A stretch of 64,000 bases of DNA from Harenicola maris (GTDB lineage: Bacteria; Pseudomonadota; Alphaproteobacteria; Rhodobacterales; Rhodobacteraceae), in NCBI GenBank assembly GCA_018524345.1, contig JADQAZ010000003.1, positions 620,001 to 684,000 of the forward strand. The letters run 5' to 3'. Positions within the stretch are counted from its first letter, which is position 1. Every line of letters starts with the position of its first letter. Both the position numbers and the translations under genes were made by a program. This document shows positions 1 to 8,981 of the stretch, in pieces. The notes beneath the pieces were generated by a model. It did no database searches. It had not been told where the DNA came from and saw nothing but the letters and a program-made list of their open reading frames with translations.

Positions 1-1262
1 AGCCATTTGGCAATGACAACTTTTTGCTGGTTTCCGCCAGACAGATTGCCAATGTCCTGGTCCAAAGACGCGGCGCGCAAATCCAAGCGTTGCGAATATT
101 CGCGCGCCAGTTTGAATTCTTCAGCCAATTTCAACAAGCCGTTTTTTGATGTTCGTCCAAGCGAGGGCAGGGTGATGTTTTGAAAGATTGGGAGCCCGAT
201 GATGGCCCCTTGTTTGCCACGATCTTCGGGGACATAGACGATGCCGTTTTCTACAGCCTGCGCGGGAGAGCGGATTATCTTGAGGTCACCATTCATTTGG
301 CACACACCCTTTGAGGGTTTGGTGATGCCGAACAGGGCCTGCATGAACTCCGAACGGCCAGCGCCGACGAGGCCATAAAATCCGAGAATTTCTCCCCGTT
401 TCAAAGTAAAGCTGATGTCGGCAAATTCGGTCGGGTGGGCATAACCGACAACCTTTAGAACCTCGTCTCCTACATTGTGGGTTCGGTCGGGGAAAATCTG
501 CTCGACGGAGCGTCCGACCATCATAGTGACAAGATCGTTTTCCGAGATATCGGCGATCAGACCGTCGCCCACAAAACCGCCGTCGCGGAAAACTGTGTAG
601 CGGTCGGCGATGCGGAAAATCTCGTCAAATTTGTGGCTGATGAACAGGATCGCCTTGCCTTGCGCCTTGAGGGTGTCCACCAGGTCGTAAAGCTCTTCGA
701 TTTCCTTGTGGGAAAGTGCGGCGGTGGGTTCATCCATTATCACCACCCGCGCATCTACAGACAGAGCGCGGGCTATGGCGACAAGATGTTTGTTGGCAAT
801 GCCGAGGTCGCTTAACTGGGTGTGGCTGCTGAAGGGGGCGCCGATCTCGGCCAGCAGACTGGCGGCGTTGCTGTGCATCCGGGCAGTGTCGATCAACCCG
901 AAGCTGTTGCGTGGTGCATGGCCGATATAAATGTTCTCAGCGACGCTTAATTCGTCAAACAGTACTGTTTCTTGATGGATGGCTGTGATGCCGGCATTCG
1001 CGGCGTCATTTGGCGATGCGAATGTGACGGGATTTCCATCGATGCGGATCGTGCCGCCATTGGTTCGGTATATACCAGTCAGAATTTTTACGGTGGTGGA
1101 TTTTCCGGCGCCGTTTTCACCGACCAAGGCAGTCACTTGGCCCGGATAAAGATCCAGCTTGACCTGATCGAGCGCTCTTACCCCCGGAAAGGTCTTGGTG
1201 ATCATGTCCATCGAAACAACGGGTGTCACATCTTGAGCAATTGCCGCAGAATGCGTCATCAT
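1..1262 (-). CDS. rhaT: Rhamnose ABC transporter ATP-binding protein RhaT (partial, 3' end outside window)
   Basis: Energising subunit of a CUT2 (RbsA-class) sugar importer on the cytoplasmic face of the membrane. The ATG at 1262 has GAGG six bases upstream. The gene runs off the left edge, so the C-terminus is missing. The first half has an intact Walker A (GENGAGKST, residues 48-56) and Walker B (VVIMDEPTAAL). The second half has the degenerate P-loop usual for this class (GLVGAGRSE) and a signature LSGGNQQK at the window edge. It follows rhaS in the rhaR-rhaS-rhaT order of the rhizobial rhamnose operon, so the rhamnose assignment rests mainly on context. Permeases, mutarotase and kinase would lie beyond the edge. 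Confidence 0.9.
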   Translation of the reverse strand, partial: MMTHSAAIAQDVTPVVSMDMITKTFPGVRALDQVKLDLYPGQVTALVGENGAGKSTTVKILTGIYRTNGGTIRIDGNPVTFASPNDAANAGITAIHQETVLFDELSVAENIYIGHAPRNSFGLIDTARMHSNAASLLAEIGAPFSSHTQLSDLGIANKHLVAIARALSVDARVVIMDEPTAALSHKEIEELYDLVDTLKAQGKAILFISHKFDEIFRIADRYTVFRDGGFVGDGLIADISENDLVTMMVGRSVEQIFPDRTHNVGDEVLKVVGYAHPTEFADISFTLKRGEILGFYGLVGAGRSEFMQALFGITKPSKGVCQMNGDLKIIRSPAQAVENGIVYVPEDRGKQGAIIGLPIFQNITLPSLGRTSKNGLLKLAEEFKLAREYSQRLDLRAASLDQDIGNLSGGNQQKVVIAKW

Positions 1263-1295
1263 TCAGTACCTCACTGGGAAACGGGGGCAGGGGGC

Positions 1296-1331
1296 GCCTG
1301 ATCCAATGCAAGGTGTTGCATTGGATCAGGC
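1296..1331 (-). promoter_or_regulatory. Perfect intercistronic hairpin between rhaS and rhaT
   Basis: A 15-bp perfect inverted repeat (1296-1310 and 1317-1331) with a six-base loop. It lies between the rhaS stop and the rhaT start. No T-run follows on the transcribed strand, so it is more likely an mRNA-stabilising or partial attenuating stem than a full terminator. Similar stems follow other binding-protein genes in the window. Confidence 0.75.
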
Positions 1332-1353
1332 TGTTGTAGCTTGGAGGGGGCGT

Positions 1354-2349
1354 TTAAAAGATCGATTTGAATTCGTCGATATTGCCCGCATCGTAGACAA
1401 AGGGGTCAGCCATTGCGCCTTCGTTGTTTTCATCCAAGGTCAATGTTCCCATGCGGCCCATTGGGATTTCGGCACCGGGAGCCGCTTCTGCGCCGTTCTG
1501 GCTAAGCTCGTAGGCCAGCATGGTGGCTGAGTATCCCAGATCAATAGGGTTCCAGATCGCAAAGGATTTTGATGCGCCGGATTCAATTGCCCCTGCCATT
1601 TCAGAGGGTAGCCCAAGGCCGGTCACGTTCACCTGCCCGACTTTGCCCGCATCAACAACAGCCTGCGCGGCAGCGACAATGCCGACAGAAGTTGGTGCGA
1701 TGATTGCATCCAGGTCGGGATAGGTCTGCATGAGGCCTGTTGCCTCGCGATAGGATTTGTCAGCAAGGTCATCACCATAAACAGTGGCAACCACCTCAAT
1801 GCCGGGATAGTTTCCCATGACCTTGTTCATTTCTTCCATCCAGATGTTTTGGTTGGTCGAGGTTGTCGTCGCCGATAGCAGCGCCACTTCACCGCCATCG
1901 GGCAGATGGTCAGCGGCCAGTTTGATAATCATGTTGCCGATCAACGGGTTTGATGAAGGATTCAGATGCAGTTGGCGCCCTTCGGGGGCGACTCCGGAAT
2001 CCCAGCTCAGAACGGTGATGCCGCGTTGCATGGCGCGTTTCAGGGCCGGAACCAAGGCGTCTGTATCGTTGGACGAGATCGCGATCGCATCGACCTGCTG
2101 GGCGATCAAGGCATTGATCACTTCGATCTGGCCTTCTGCCGTGGTGTCGGTCGGGCCGGTGTAGATGATCTCGACATTACCAAGCTCTGCAGCCGCCTCC
2201 TGGGCACCTTCATTTGCGGCTTCGAAAAAGCCGATGCCAAGCGCTTTGACGACAAGCGCGATACGAACGTCTTCTTGTGCCATTGTTGGCGATGCAAACA
2301 TTGCGCTCGCAAGCGCAACAGATGTTACTAGTTTCTTAATTACACTCAT
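1354..2349 (-). CDS. rhaS: Rhamnose ABC transporter substrate-binding protein RhaS
   Basis: Periplasmic sugar-binding protein of the RbsB/peripla_BP_4 fold, 331 aa. A Sec signal peptide is visible: two lysines near the N-terminus, a hydrophobic stretch, and a probable cleavage site after PTMA (about residue 24). The body shows the typical alternating pattern, including IAISSNDTDALVPALKRA and SWDSGV. The start has a strong GGGAGG ribosome-binding site. It follows rhaR by 34 bp, so the two are probably co-transcribed. Rhamnose specificity is inferred from the adjacent rhaD and rhaI. Confidence 0.9.
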   Translation of the reverse strand: MSVIKKLVTSVALASAMFASPTMAQEDVRIALVVKALGIGFFEAANEGAQEAAAELGNVEIIYTGPTDTTAEGQIEVINALIAQQVDAIAISSNDTDALVPALKRAMQRGITVLSWDSGVAPEGRQLHLNPSSNPLIGNMIIKLAADHLPDGGEVALLSATTTSTNQNIWMEEMNKVMGNYPGIEVVATVYGDDLADKSYREATGLMQTYPDLDAIIAPTSVGIVAAAQAVVDAGKVGQVNVTGLGLPSEMAGAIESGASKSFAIWNPIDLGYSATMLAYELSQNGAEAAPGAEIPMGRMGTLTLDENNEGAMADPFVYDAGNIDEFKSIF

Positions 2350-2383
2350 TTTTTCCTCCCTGGAATGATTGTGTCTGGTTCGG

Positions 2384-3187
2384 CTAAGAAGCCACTCCCT
2401 CTTTCTGCGCAGGCCCGCCGGGCACTACGATCAGCGATACATCCGCGGCCTCAAGCATGGCCGCTGTGCGGTCGTCCACGCCATCGTCGGTGATGATTGT
2501 GTCAATGCGTTCAAGCGGGCAAAGCACCAGGCTTGAACGGTTTTCGAATTTCGAACTGTCCACAAGAACGATCAGTTCTTCGGCCTGCCCAATCAACTTA
2601 TGCTCTGCTTGGATCAACAAGGGGTCTTGTTCCATCAGGCCAAGGGGACCGATGCCTTGCGCGCCCATGAACATCCGCTTGGCATAAAAATTGCGGGTCA
2701 CGTCGTTCTCAAAAGGGGACAGGACAATGTTCTGTTCGCGGTAGATGATTCCGCCCGATAGCATCACGGTGTTCTGGGTGTTTTTCAGAAGATGCTCTGC
2801 AATCGGGAATGAATTCGTAAAAACCTGCATGCGGCGCGAGGCCAGCGGATGCACCATTTGAAACGTTGTGGTGCCGCCGTTGATGATGATCGGCTCTCCG
2901 TCATCACACATTTCGACCGCCGCTGCGGCAATCGCCTGTTTTTCTGCGATGTTCAGTGTTTCGTTCACGGAGAAAGGGCGCCCGGCCAGCCCCACGAAGG
3001 GCTTGGTTGTCAGAGCCTCGGCTCCACCTCGCACCCGGCGCAGCTGTTTTTGCTCGTCCATGGTGTTGATGTCACGGCGTATCGTCGCCTCGGATGCGCC
3101 CGTGAGGGCGCAGAGGTCCGTTACTGTTACCAGTGAACGGTCCTGGACGGCGGATAGAATAACGCGGTGGCGGTCTTTCTCGTGCAT
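2384..3187 (-). CDS. rhaR: DeoR-family transcriptional regulator of rhamnose catabolism RhaR
   Basis: DeoR-family repressor of 267 aa. The N-terminal helix-turn-helix includes ALTGASEATIRRDINTM, followed by a DeoRC sugar-phosphate sensing domain (IIINGGTTTFQMVHPL; VDSSKFENRSSLVLCPL). I chose the start at 3187 (MHEKDRHR) because AAAGGA sits upstream; a longer frame opens at 3238 but has no such site and would run into the operator. It is the first gene of the leftward rha operon and is divergent from rhaDI, as in Rhizobium leguminosarum. The effector is probably a phosphorylated rhamnose intermediate, by family analogy. Confidence 0.88.
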   Translation of the reverse strand: MHEKDRHRVILSAVQDRSLVTVTDLCALTGASEATIRRDINTMDEQKQLRRVRGGAEALTTKPFVGLAGRPFSVNETLNIAEKQAIAAAAVEMCDDGEPIIINGGTTTFQMVHPLASRRMQVFTNSFPIAEHLLKNTQNTVMLSGGIIYREQNIVLSPFENDVTRNFYAKRMFMGAQGIGPLGLMEQDPLLIQAEHKLIGQAEELIVLVDSSKFENRSSLVLCPLERIDTIITDDGVDDRTAAMLEAADVSLIVVPGGPAQKEGVAS

Positions 3188-3234
3188 CGGTGGTCCTTTC
3201 GTTCGGTCAAACTGGAACGAAACGCTTAAATCTG

Positions 3235-3303
3235 TCAATCATTATTTTTCATAAACGATCATTCTGCGCTGCAGCATGATCGTTTATGATTGAAAATGAT
3301 TGA
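3235..3303. promoter_or_regulatory. Putative RhaR operator in the divergent rha promoter region
   Basis: A 28-nt arm at 3235-3262 and its partner at 3276-3303 form an inverted repeat with three mismatches around a 13-nt spacer. The inner 12 bp (ATAAACGATCAT / ATGATCGTTTAT) are perfect. The element sits midway between rhaR (start 3187) and rhaD (start 3373). This is the expected place for a DeoR-family operator controlling both directions. Confidence 0.75.
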
Positions 3304-3372
3304 CTTAATTCGTTCCTCCCGTCAGCTTGGCGCCAACAAAACTCTTTTAACTTGCCCCCGATGGAGACCCAG

Positions 3373-5475
3373 ATGACTTCTTCCCAAATTCCGCAGGTCC
3401 TTGAAAATAAATGGGATAATGCTTTGTCCGATACTATGAGCGAGCCCGAAAAGTTGCTCTATCGCTCAAATCTTTTGGGATCAGACAAGCGAATCACAAA
3501 TTACGGGGGCGGCAATACATCCGCAAAGGTGAAGCAAAAAGATCCGCTGACAGGCGATATGGTTGAGGTGCTTTGGGTCAAAGGGTCGGGCGGGGACGTC
3601 GGTTCTATTAAGATGGATGGGTTTTCCACGCTATATATGGACAAGCTGAACGCGCTGCGTAGCATCTACCGTGGGGTAGAATTCGAGGATGAGATGGTCG
3701 GCTATTTGCCCCATTGCACCTTTAATCTTAACCCGCGAGCGGCCTCGATCGACACGCCATTGCATGCCTATGTACCACGCAAACATGTGGATCATATGCA
3801 CCCTGATGCCATAATTGCGATTGCGGCAGCCAAAGATAGTAAGGCGCTGACGCAAAAGATTTTCGGGGACAGCATCGGGTGGTTGCCTTGGAAAAAGCCC
3901 GGTTATGAATTGGGCCTGTGGTTGTCCGAGTTTTGCGAGAAGTACCCCGATGCCAAGGGGGTTGTCCTGGAAAGCCACGGTCTGTTCACTTGGGCGGATG
4001 ATGCCAAGGCGTGTTACGAACTGACGCTTGAGATCATTCAGACGGCGATGGATTGGTTCGACGCGGAAACCGCCAACGAAGCGGCCTTTGGCGGCGCGAT
4101 TCACCAAAGCCTGTCACCTGATAAGCGTCGGGACACAGCCGCACGATTGATGCCTGCTATTCGAGGGTTTGTGTCCGGTCAACAGCATATGGTCGGCCAT
4201 TTTACAGACAGCGACGCGGTGCTTGAATTCGTTAACGCGAGGGATATGGAGCGGCTGGCCGCCCTTGGCACATCCTGCCCGGACCATTTCTTGCGCACCA
4301 AAATCTGTCCGCTAGTGGTCGAATTCGACCCGGCGCAGCCGGATGTTGACGCGACAATCGCCGGCCTGTCCGAAGCGATTGCGCAATACCGTGTAGGCTA
4401 TCAGGCCTATTATGACCGCTGCAAAAAAGATGACAGCCCCGCGATCCGTGATCCGAACGCTGTTGTGTACCTGATTCCCGGTGTGGGCATGATTACCTTT
4501 GCCAAAGACAAAGCGACTGCGCGCATCTCGGGCGAGTTCTACGTCAACGCCATCAACGTGATGCGTGGGGCTGATGCCGTATCCGAATATCAGGGCCTGC
4601 CTGAACAGGAGGCCTTTGACATCGAATACTGGCTTTTGGAGGAAGCTAAGCTGCAACGCATGCCTGCGCCAAAGTCCATGGCAGGCCGTGTGGCCTTGGT
4701 CACGGGCGGTGCAGGCGGCATTGGTGCAGCCACCGCCGAGCGGTATTTGCGCGAAGGTGCCTGTGTTATGCTGGCCGACATTGATGACGCAGCACTGGCC
4801 GAGACCCTTGCGGGCCTTAGCGACAAATATTCTGCCGATGTTGTGCGCACCGTAAATATGAACGTGACCGATGAAACCGCGGTTGCCGAAGCCTATCGTG
4901 CTGTCGCGGCGGAGTTCGGCGGCGTGGATATTCTGGTCAGCAATGCAGGTATCGCCAGCTCTGCCCCGATCGAGGAAACCAGCCTTGATCTTTGGAACAA
5001 GAATATGTCGATCTTATCGACCGGCTATTTCCTTGTCAGTCGCGAAGCATTCAAGCTGTTCAAAGTTCAAGAGATGGGCGGCTCTGTCGTCTTTGTGGCC
5101 TCGAAGAACGGCTTGGCGGCATCGCCCAATGCGTCGGCCTATTGCACTGCCAAGGCGAGCGAAATTCACCTTGCCCGCTGTCTGGCTCTAGAAGGAGCGC
5201 CCATTGGGGTGCGAGTGAATGTTGTGAACCCTGATGCAGTTCTGAAAGGTAGTAAGATTTGGCAGGGGGAATGGCTGGACCAGCGCGCAGGCACATATGG
5301 AACAGACAAGGATGGGCTCGAGGAAATGTATCGCGAACGTTCAATGTTGAAACGCTCGGTCCTGCCTGAGGATATTGCTGAGGCCGCATATTTTCTGGCC
5401 TCTGATCTGTCGGCGAAGTCGACAGGCAATATTATCAATGTCGATGCTGGCAATAAAGAGGCCTTCACGCGCTGA
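3373..5475 (+). CDS. rhaD: Bifunctional rhamnulose-1-phosphate aldolase / short-chain dehydrogenase RhaD
   Basis: Fusion enzyme of 700 aa. The N-terminal class II aldolase domain (to about residue 420) would split rhamnulose-1-phosphate into dihydroxyacetone phosphate and L-lactaldehyde. The C-terminal short-chain dehydrogenase would process the lactaldehyde. Visible features are candidate metal histidines in HVDHMH (138-143) and ESHG (H202), the Rossmann motif TGGAGGIG (444-451) and the catalytic YCTAK (Y590, K594). I prefer the ATG at 3373, preceded by GGAGA; the ATG at 3361 and the TTG at 3352 lack a ribosome-binding site. It is the first gene of the rightward rha operon. Confidence 0.92.
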   Translation: MTSSQIPQVLENKWDNALSDTMSEPEKLLYRSNLLGSDKRITNYGGGNTSAKVKQKDPLTGDMVEVLWVKGSGGDVGSIKMDGFSTLYMDKLNALRSIYRGVEFEDEMVGYLPHCTFNLNPRAASIDTPLHAYVPRKHVDHMHPDAIIAIAAAKDSKALTQKIFGDSIGWLPWKKPGYELGLWLSEFCEKYPDAKGVVLESHGLFTWADDAKACYELTLEIIQTAMDWFDAETANEAAFGGAIHQSLSPDKRRDTAARLMPAIRGFVSGQQHMVGHFTDSDAVLEFVNARDMERLAALGTSCPDHFLRTKICPLVVEFDPAQPDVDATIAGLSEAIAQYRVGYQAYYDRCKKDDSPAIRDPNAVVYLIPGVGMITFAKDKATARISGEFYVNAINVMRGADAVSEYQGLPEQEAFDIEYWLLEEAKLQRMPAPKSMAGRVALVTGGAGGIGAATAERYLREGACVMLADIDDAALAETLAGLSDKYSADVVRTVNMNVTDETAVAEAYRAVAAEFGGVDILVSNAGIASSAPIEETSLDLWNKNMSILSTGYFLVSREAFKLFKVQEMGGSVVFVASKNGLAASPNASAYCTAKASEIHLARCLALEGAPIGVRVNVVNPDAVLKGSKIWQGEWLDQRAGTYGTDKDGLEEMYRERSMLKRSVLPEDIAEAAYFLASDLSAKSTGNIINVDAGNKEAFTR

Positions 5476-5499
5476 GCGTGGAGGAGACTGGGAGGATAA

Positions 5500-6741
5500 A
5501 TGATGCAGTATGAAAGTGCGAAGGCCGTTTTTGCAGATTGGGGTGTCGACACCGAAGCCGCCCTTGCAAAGTTGGCCGAGATTCCGATCTCAATGCATTG
5601 CTGGCAAGGCGATGACGTTGTCGGGTTTGAACAGAAATCCGGCAGTTCCGGCGGCGGCATTCAGGCAACAGGCAGCCATCCGGGCCGTGCGCGCACACCG
5701 GATGAGCTGCGTGCCGATCTGGAATTTTCTTACGGGATGATCCCTGGTAACCACCGTTTGAACCTGCATGCCTGTTATCTGGATACTGATCAGAACCCTG
5801 ACCGGGACGAGATCGAATATGGTCATTTCGCGTCTTGGGTGGATTGGGCTAAAGAGCAACGACTTGGTCTGGATTTCAATCCGACCTTTTTTGCCCATGC
5901 CAAGGCGGATGATAATCTGACGCTCAGCCATCCCGATCAGGGAATCCGTGATTTCTGGATCGAGCATGGCAAGCGATCGCGCGATATTGCGGCCCAGATG
6001 GGCGCGGCGTTAGGCTCGCCGGTTGTAAACAATATTTGGGTGCCCGATGGTTACAAGGATACGCCAGTTGACCGCATGGCCTCACGTGTGCGTCTGGAAC
6101 AATCCCTGGACGCAATAAGGGCACTTAAGCACGACAAGGCGCAGATGCTGGATGCTGTGGAAAGCAAGTTGTTCGGCATCGGGGTCGAGGCATGCACTGT
6201 GGGCAGCCACGAGTTCTACATGGGCTACGCCATCCGCAATGAAACGCTTTTGTGCCTTGATATGGGGCATTTTCACCCAACGGAGAATGTGGCGGATAAG
6301 CTGAGTTCGGTGGCATTGTCCTTGGATGAGATACTGTTGCACGTCAGCCGTCCGATGCGATGGGACAGTGACCATGTAATCCTGCTTGATGATGCAATCC
6401 TGCAAATGGCGCAGGAGTTGGTCAGCGCGAATTTGTTGGACCGCACGCATATCGGGCTTGATTTCTTTGACGCCACGATCAGCCGAACGGCGGCTTGGGT
6501 GATTGGCACCCGAAACATGCAGAAGGCCCTTTTGCAGGCACTTCTTGCACCCTGGGACGAGTTGAAAAGGGCGGAATCACGGTTGGATTTCACGACCCGG
6601 TTTATGGCGACGGAGGAGATCAAGGATCTGCCTTATGGCGCTGTATGGTCGGAATTCTGCGCGCGGATGGAGGTGGCGACTGGCAAGGCGCTGATTGCTG
6701 ACCTCGCACGTTACCAGAAAAAGGTCGAAGCTCGCGGGTAG
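5500..6741 (+). CDS. rhaI: L-rhamnose isomerase RhaI (rhizobial/Pseudomonas type)
   Basis: TIM-barrel isomerase of 413 aa converting L-rhamnose to L-rhamnulose. The N-terminus (ISMHCWQGDDV) and the internal stretches RLNLHACY and LLCLDMGHFHP match the L-rhamnose catabolism isomerase family rather than the E. coli RhaA type. GGAGG at 5491 precedes two possible ATG codons (5500 and 5503). It lies 24 bp after rhaD and completes the rightward operon. The kinase needed between the isomerase and aldolase steps is not in view; in related genomes it sits at the far end of the rhaRST operon. Confidence 0.9.
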   Translation: MMQYESAKAVFADWGVDTEAALAKLAEIPISMHCWQGDDVVGFEQKSGSSGGGIQATGSHPGRARTPDELRADLEFSYGMIPGNHRLNLHACYLDTDQNPDRDEIEYGHFASWVDWAKEQRLGLDFNPTFFAHAKADDNLTLSHPDQGIRDFWIEHGKRSRDIAAQMGAALGSPVVNNIWVPDGYKDTPVDRMASRVRLEQSLDAIRALKHDKAQMLDAVESKLFGIGVEACTVGSHEFYMGYAIRNETLLCLDMGHFHPTENVADKLSSVALSLDEILLHVSRPMRWDSDHVILLDDAILQMAQELVSANLLDRTHIGLDFFDATISRTAAWVIGTRNMQKALLQALLAPWDELKRAESRLDFTTRFMATEEIKDLPYGAVWSEFCARMEVATGKALIADLARYQKKVEARG

Positions 6742-6939
6742 GGAGCTGCCTCTGTGAACCAATGTAACTGTCTTGCTTCAGACCCTTAGCCAATCAAGGA
6801 AGGCGGTGTGGCGCTCCAGGACAGTGTTGGTTGCGAGTGCAGTTCAAGTTTCCTGTGATCTGCCCCAATTCCATTGCGCTTGGTGTTTCGAAGTGTAGAT
6901 ATTCATATCCTCACGGTACCAAACCCCGGAGGGCGGAGC

Positions 6940-7617
6940 ATGGGCAATAAGAAGCGACATCTTGGCAAACGGACGTTTGGTGTTGTCGGTTTGGGTAACT
7001 TCGGTGCGACGGTCGCCAATGAGTTGCAGCGGTTCGGCAACCACGTCATCGGGATTGATATCGCTCAAAGCCGTGTTAGCAGCCACGCGGATATGCTGTC
7101 GCACGCAATGATCGTGGATGCCCGTGATGATGTGGCCCTGCGAGAGGCGGGCATCGGGGATTGCGAGGTCGGGGTGATAGCCATCGGCTCTGATCTTGAG
7201 GCGAGCATCCTTGCGGCGATCAACCTCAAGCTGATCGGGGTGCCGGCCGTTTGGGCCAAGGCGACGACCAAGACCCATCACCGGATACTGACTAAGCTGG
7301 GCGTGGACCGCGTGATCCACCCCGAGGTTGAGGTTGGGCAGCATATTGCGCAGGTTTTGCATAACCCGCTGGTGCGCGACTATGTCAGCCTTGGAAACGG
7401 ATATCATGTGGTAAATTTCCGCATCCCCCAAAGCCTTGAGGGAAAGCGGCTGGCCGATTTGCCCCACCGGGAAAAGTTCAACCTGCGCTGCACCGGCGTT
7501 ATGCGGGGGACGGAATTCGTCGGGCAGGATGGAACGGAGTGCGAGTTGCGCGGCGATGACCTTCTGCTGCTCTTGGGGCGGCGCAGCGATCTGCGTGACT
7601 TCGCGGCGAGCCTTTGA
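6940..7617 (+). CDS. ktrA: Potassium channel regulatory subunit KtrA (TrkA-N/TrkA-C)
   Basis: Cytoplasmic gating subunit of a Ktr potassium transporter, 225 aa. The Rossmann nucleotide-binding motif GVVGLGNFG lies near residue 13 and is followed by an acidic strand end (VIGID). A C-terminal TrkA-C domain occupies about residues 140-225. The ATG at 6940 has GGAG just upstream; a longer in-frame opening at 6874 lacks a ribosome-binding site. It is tightly linked to ktrB, with a two-base gap. The preceding 200 bp (6742-6939) contain no gene I can support and presumably hold the promoter. Confidence 0.9.
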   Translation: MGNKKRHLGKRTFGVVGLGNFGATVANELQRFGNHVIGIDIAQSRVSSHADMLSHAMIVDARDDVALREAGIGDCEVGVIAIGSDLEASILAAINLKLIGVPAVWAKATTKTHHRILTKLGVDRVIHPEVEVGQHIAQVLHNPLVRDYVSLGNGYHVVNFRIPQSLEGKRLADLPHREKFNLRCTGVMRGTEFVGQDGTECELRGDDLLLLLGRRSDLRDFAASL

Positions 7618-7619
7618 AA

Positions 7620-8963
7620 ATGGCGCTCCGTAAGGGCGCAAGACGCCTGAGCCCTGTAAAGCTCCGCTTGCCGCCGCCTGCCTTGCTGGCGGTGTTCTAC
7701 ATTATCTTTATCTGTGTCGGGGCCATTTTCCTGTGGCTGCCCATATCCCATCATGGGAATATCGGGCTGGGGGAGGCGCTGTTTACCTCTGCCTCGGCTG
7801 TGACGGTGACGGGCCTTGTTCTGGCGGATACAGGGGCCGCCTTTACCGGTTTCGGGCAGGCGGTGATTGCGGTGTTGATCCAACTGGGCGGGCTTGGGTT
7901 GATGACCTTTGCGGTTCTGCTGCTCGGGGCGCTTGGTATTCCCTTCGGCATGCCCCAACGCCTAATCTTGCGCGAGGATCTAAACCAGACTTCGCTTGCC
8001 AATCTGGCCTTTCTTGCGCGTCTGATCCTGATTGTTGCCTTGGTTTGCGAGGGGATCGGGGCGCTGTTGCTGGCTGTGGTGTTTGTGCCTGCCTATGGCT
8101 GGGGCGGAATTTGGCAGGCGATCTTCCATTCCGTCTCTGCCTTTAACAATGCGGGCTTTGCGCTGCATCCGGACAGCCTGTCGCAATGGGTTGGCAATCC
8201 GTTGGTGAATATCGTGATCCCTGTTTTGTTCATCCTTGGGGGCCTTGGATTCATCGTGATCGGAGACATCTATCAGCAGCGCAAGTGGCGGCGGCTAACG
8301 CTGCATTCCAAGCTGATGCTGATCGGGACCTTGGTGCTTATCCTTTGGGGCTCGGTGGTCTTCGGGGCTCTGGAATGGACGAACCCGGGCACTTTGGGGC
8401 CGCTGGGTACAGGAGAGAAGCTCTGGGCCAGCTGGTTTCAGGGAGTGACGCCGCGCACGGCGGGGTTCAACACCATCCACACGGGCGCCATGCATGACAG
8501 TTCGACAATGCTGACCATGACGCTGATGTTGGTCGGGGGCGGCAGCGCATCGACGGCCGGGGGCATCAAGGTGACGACTCTGTTCGTTCTGATCCTTGCC
8601 ACTGTGGCCTTCTTTCGGCGCCAGACCACATTGCATGCCTTCGGGCGGTCCATCGGGTTGGAGGAAGTGGTGAAAGTGATGGCCCTGACCACCCTGTCGA
8701 TGCTCTTGGTTCTGTCCGGTATTTTTATCATTTCGATCAGCCACGATGGACAGTTCATTGATCTGGCTTTTGAAGTGACCTCGGCCTTCGGAACCGTGGG
8801 CCTGTCGCGCGGCGCGACGGGGGAGCTGGATACATTGGGACGTTGCGTGATCATCCTGATGATGTTCGTCGGGCGGGTCGGGCCGCTGGCGGTCGGGTTT
8901 TTCCTTGCGACCCGCAGCGTTCCGCGGGTGAAATATCCGGCGGGGCAAATCTATCTCGGGTAA
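7620..8963 (+). CDS. ktrB: TrkH/KtrB-family potassium uptake membrane protein
   Basis: Membrane subunit of the Ktr system, 447 aa, with the four-fold M1-P-M2 architecture of the Trk/Ktr/HKT superfamily. Selectivity-loop stretches are recognisable, including SASAVTVTGL, SVSAFNNAGFAL, VTPRTAGFNT and SAFGTVGLSRG, each with the filter glycine. The start is the ATG at 7620, two bases after the ktrA stop. A basic N-terminus (RKGARR) precedes the first helix. Partner and function follow directly from the neighbouring ktrA. Confidence 0.92.
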   Translation: MALRKGARRLSPVKLRLPPPALLAVFYIIFICVGAIFLWLPISHHGNIGLGEALFTSASAVTVTGLVLADTGAAFTGFGQAVIAVLIQLGGLGLMTFAVLLLGALGIPFGMPQRLILREDLNQTSLANLAFLARLILIVALVCEGIGALLLAVVFVPAYGWGGIWQAIFHSVSAFNNAGFALHPDSLSQWVGNPLVNIVIPVLFILGGLGFIVIGDIYQQRKWRRLTLHSKLMLIGTLVLILWGSVVFGALEWTNPGTLGPLGTGEKLWASWFQGVTPRTAGFNTIHTGAMHDSSTMLTMTLMLVGGGSASTAGGIKVTTLFVLILATVAFFRRQTTLHAFGRSIGLEEVVKVMALTTLSMLLVLSGIFIISISHDGQFIDLAFEVTSAFGTVGLSRGATGELDTLGRCVIILMMFVGRVGPLAVGFFLATRSVPRVKYPAGQIYLG

Positions 8964-8981
8964 GGGGGGCACTATGGCGGA

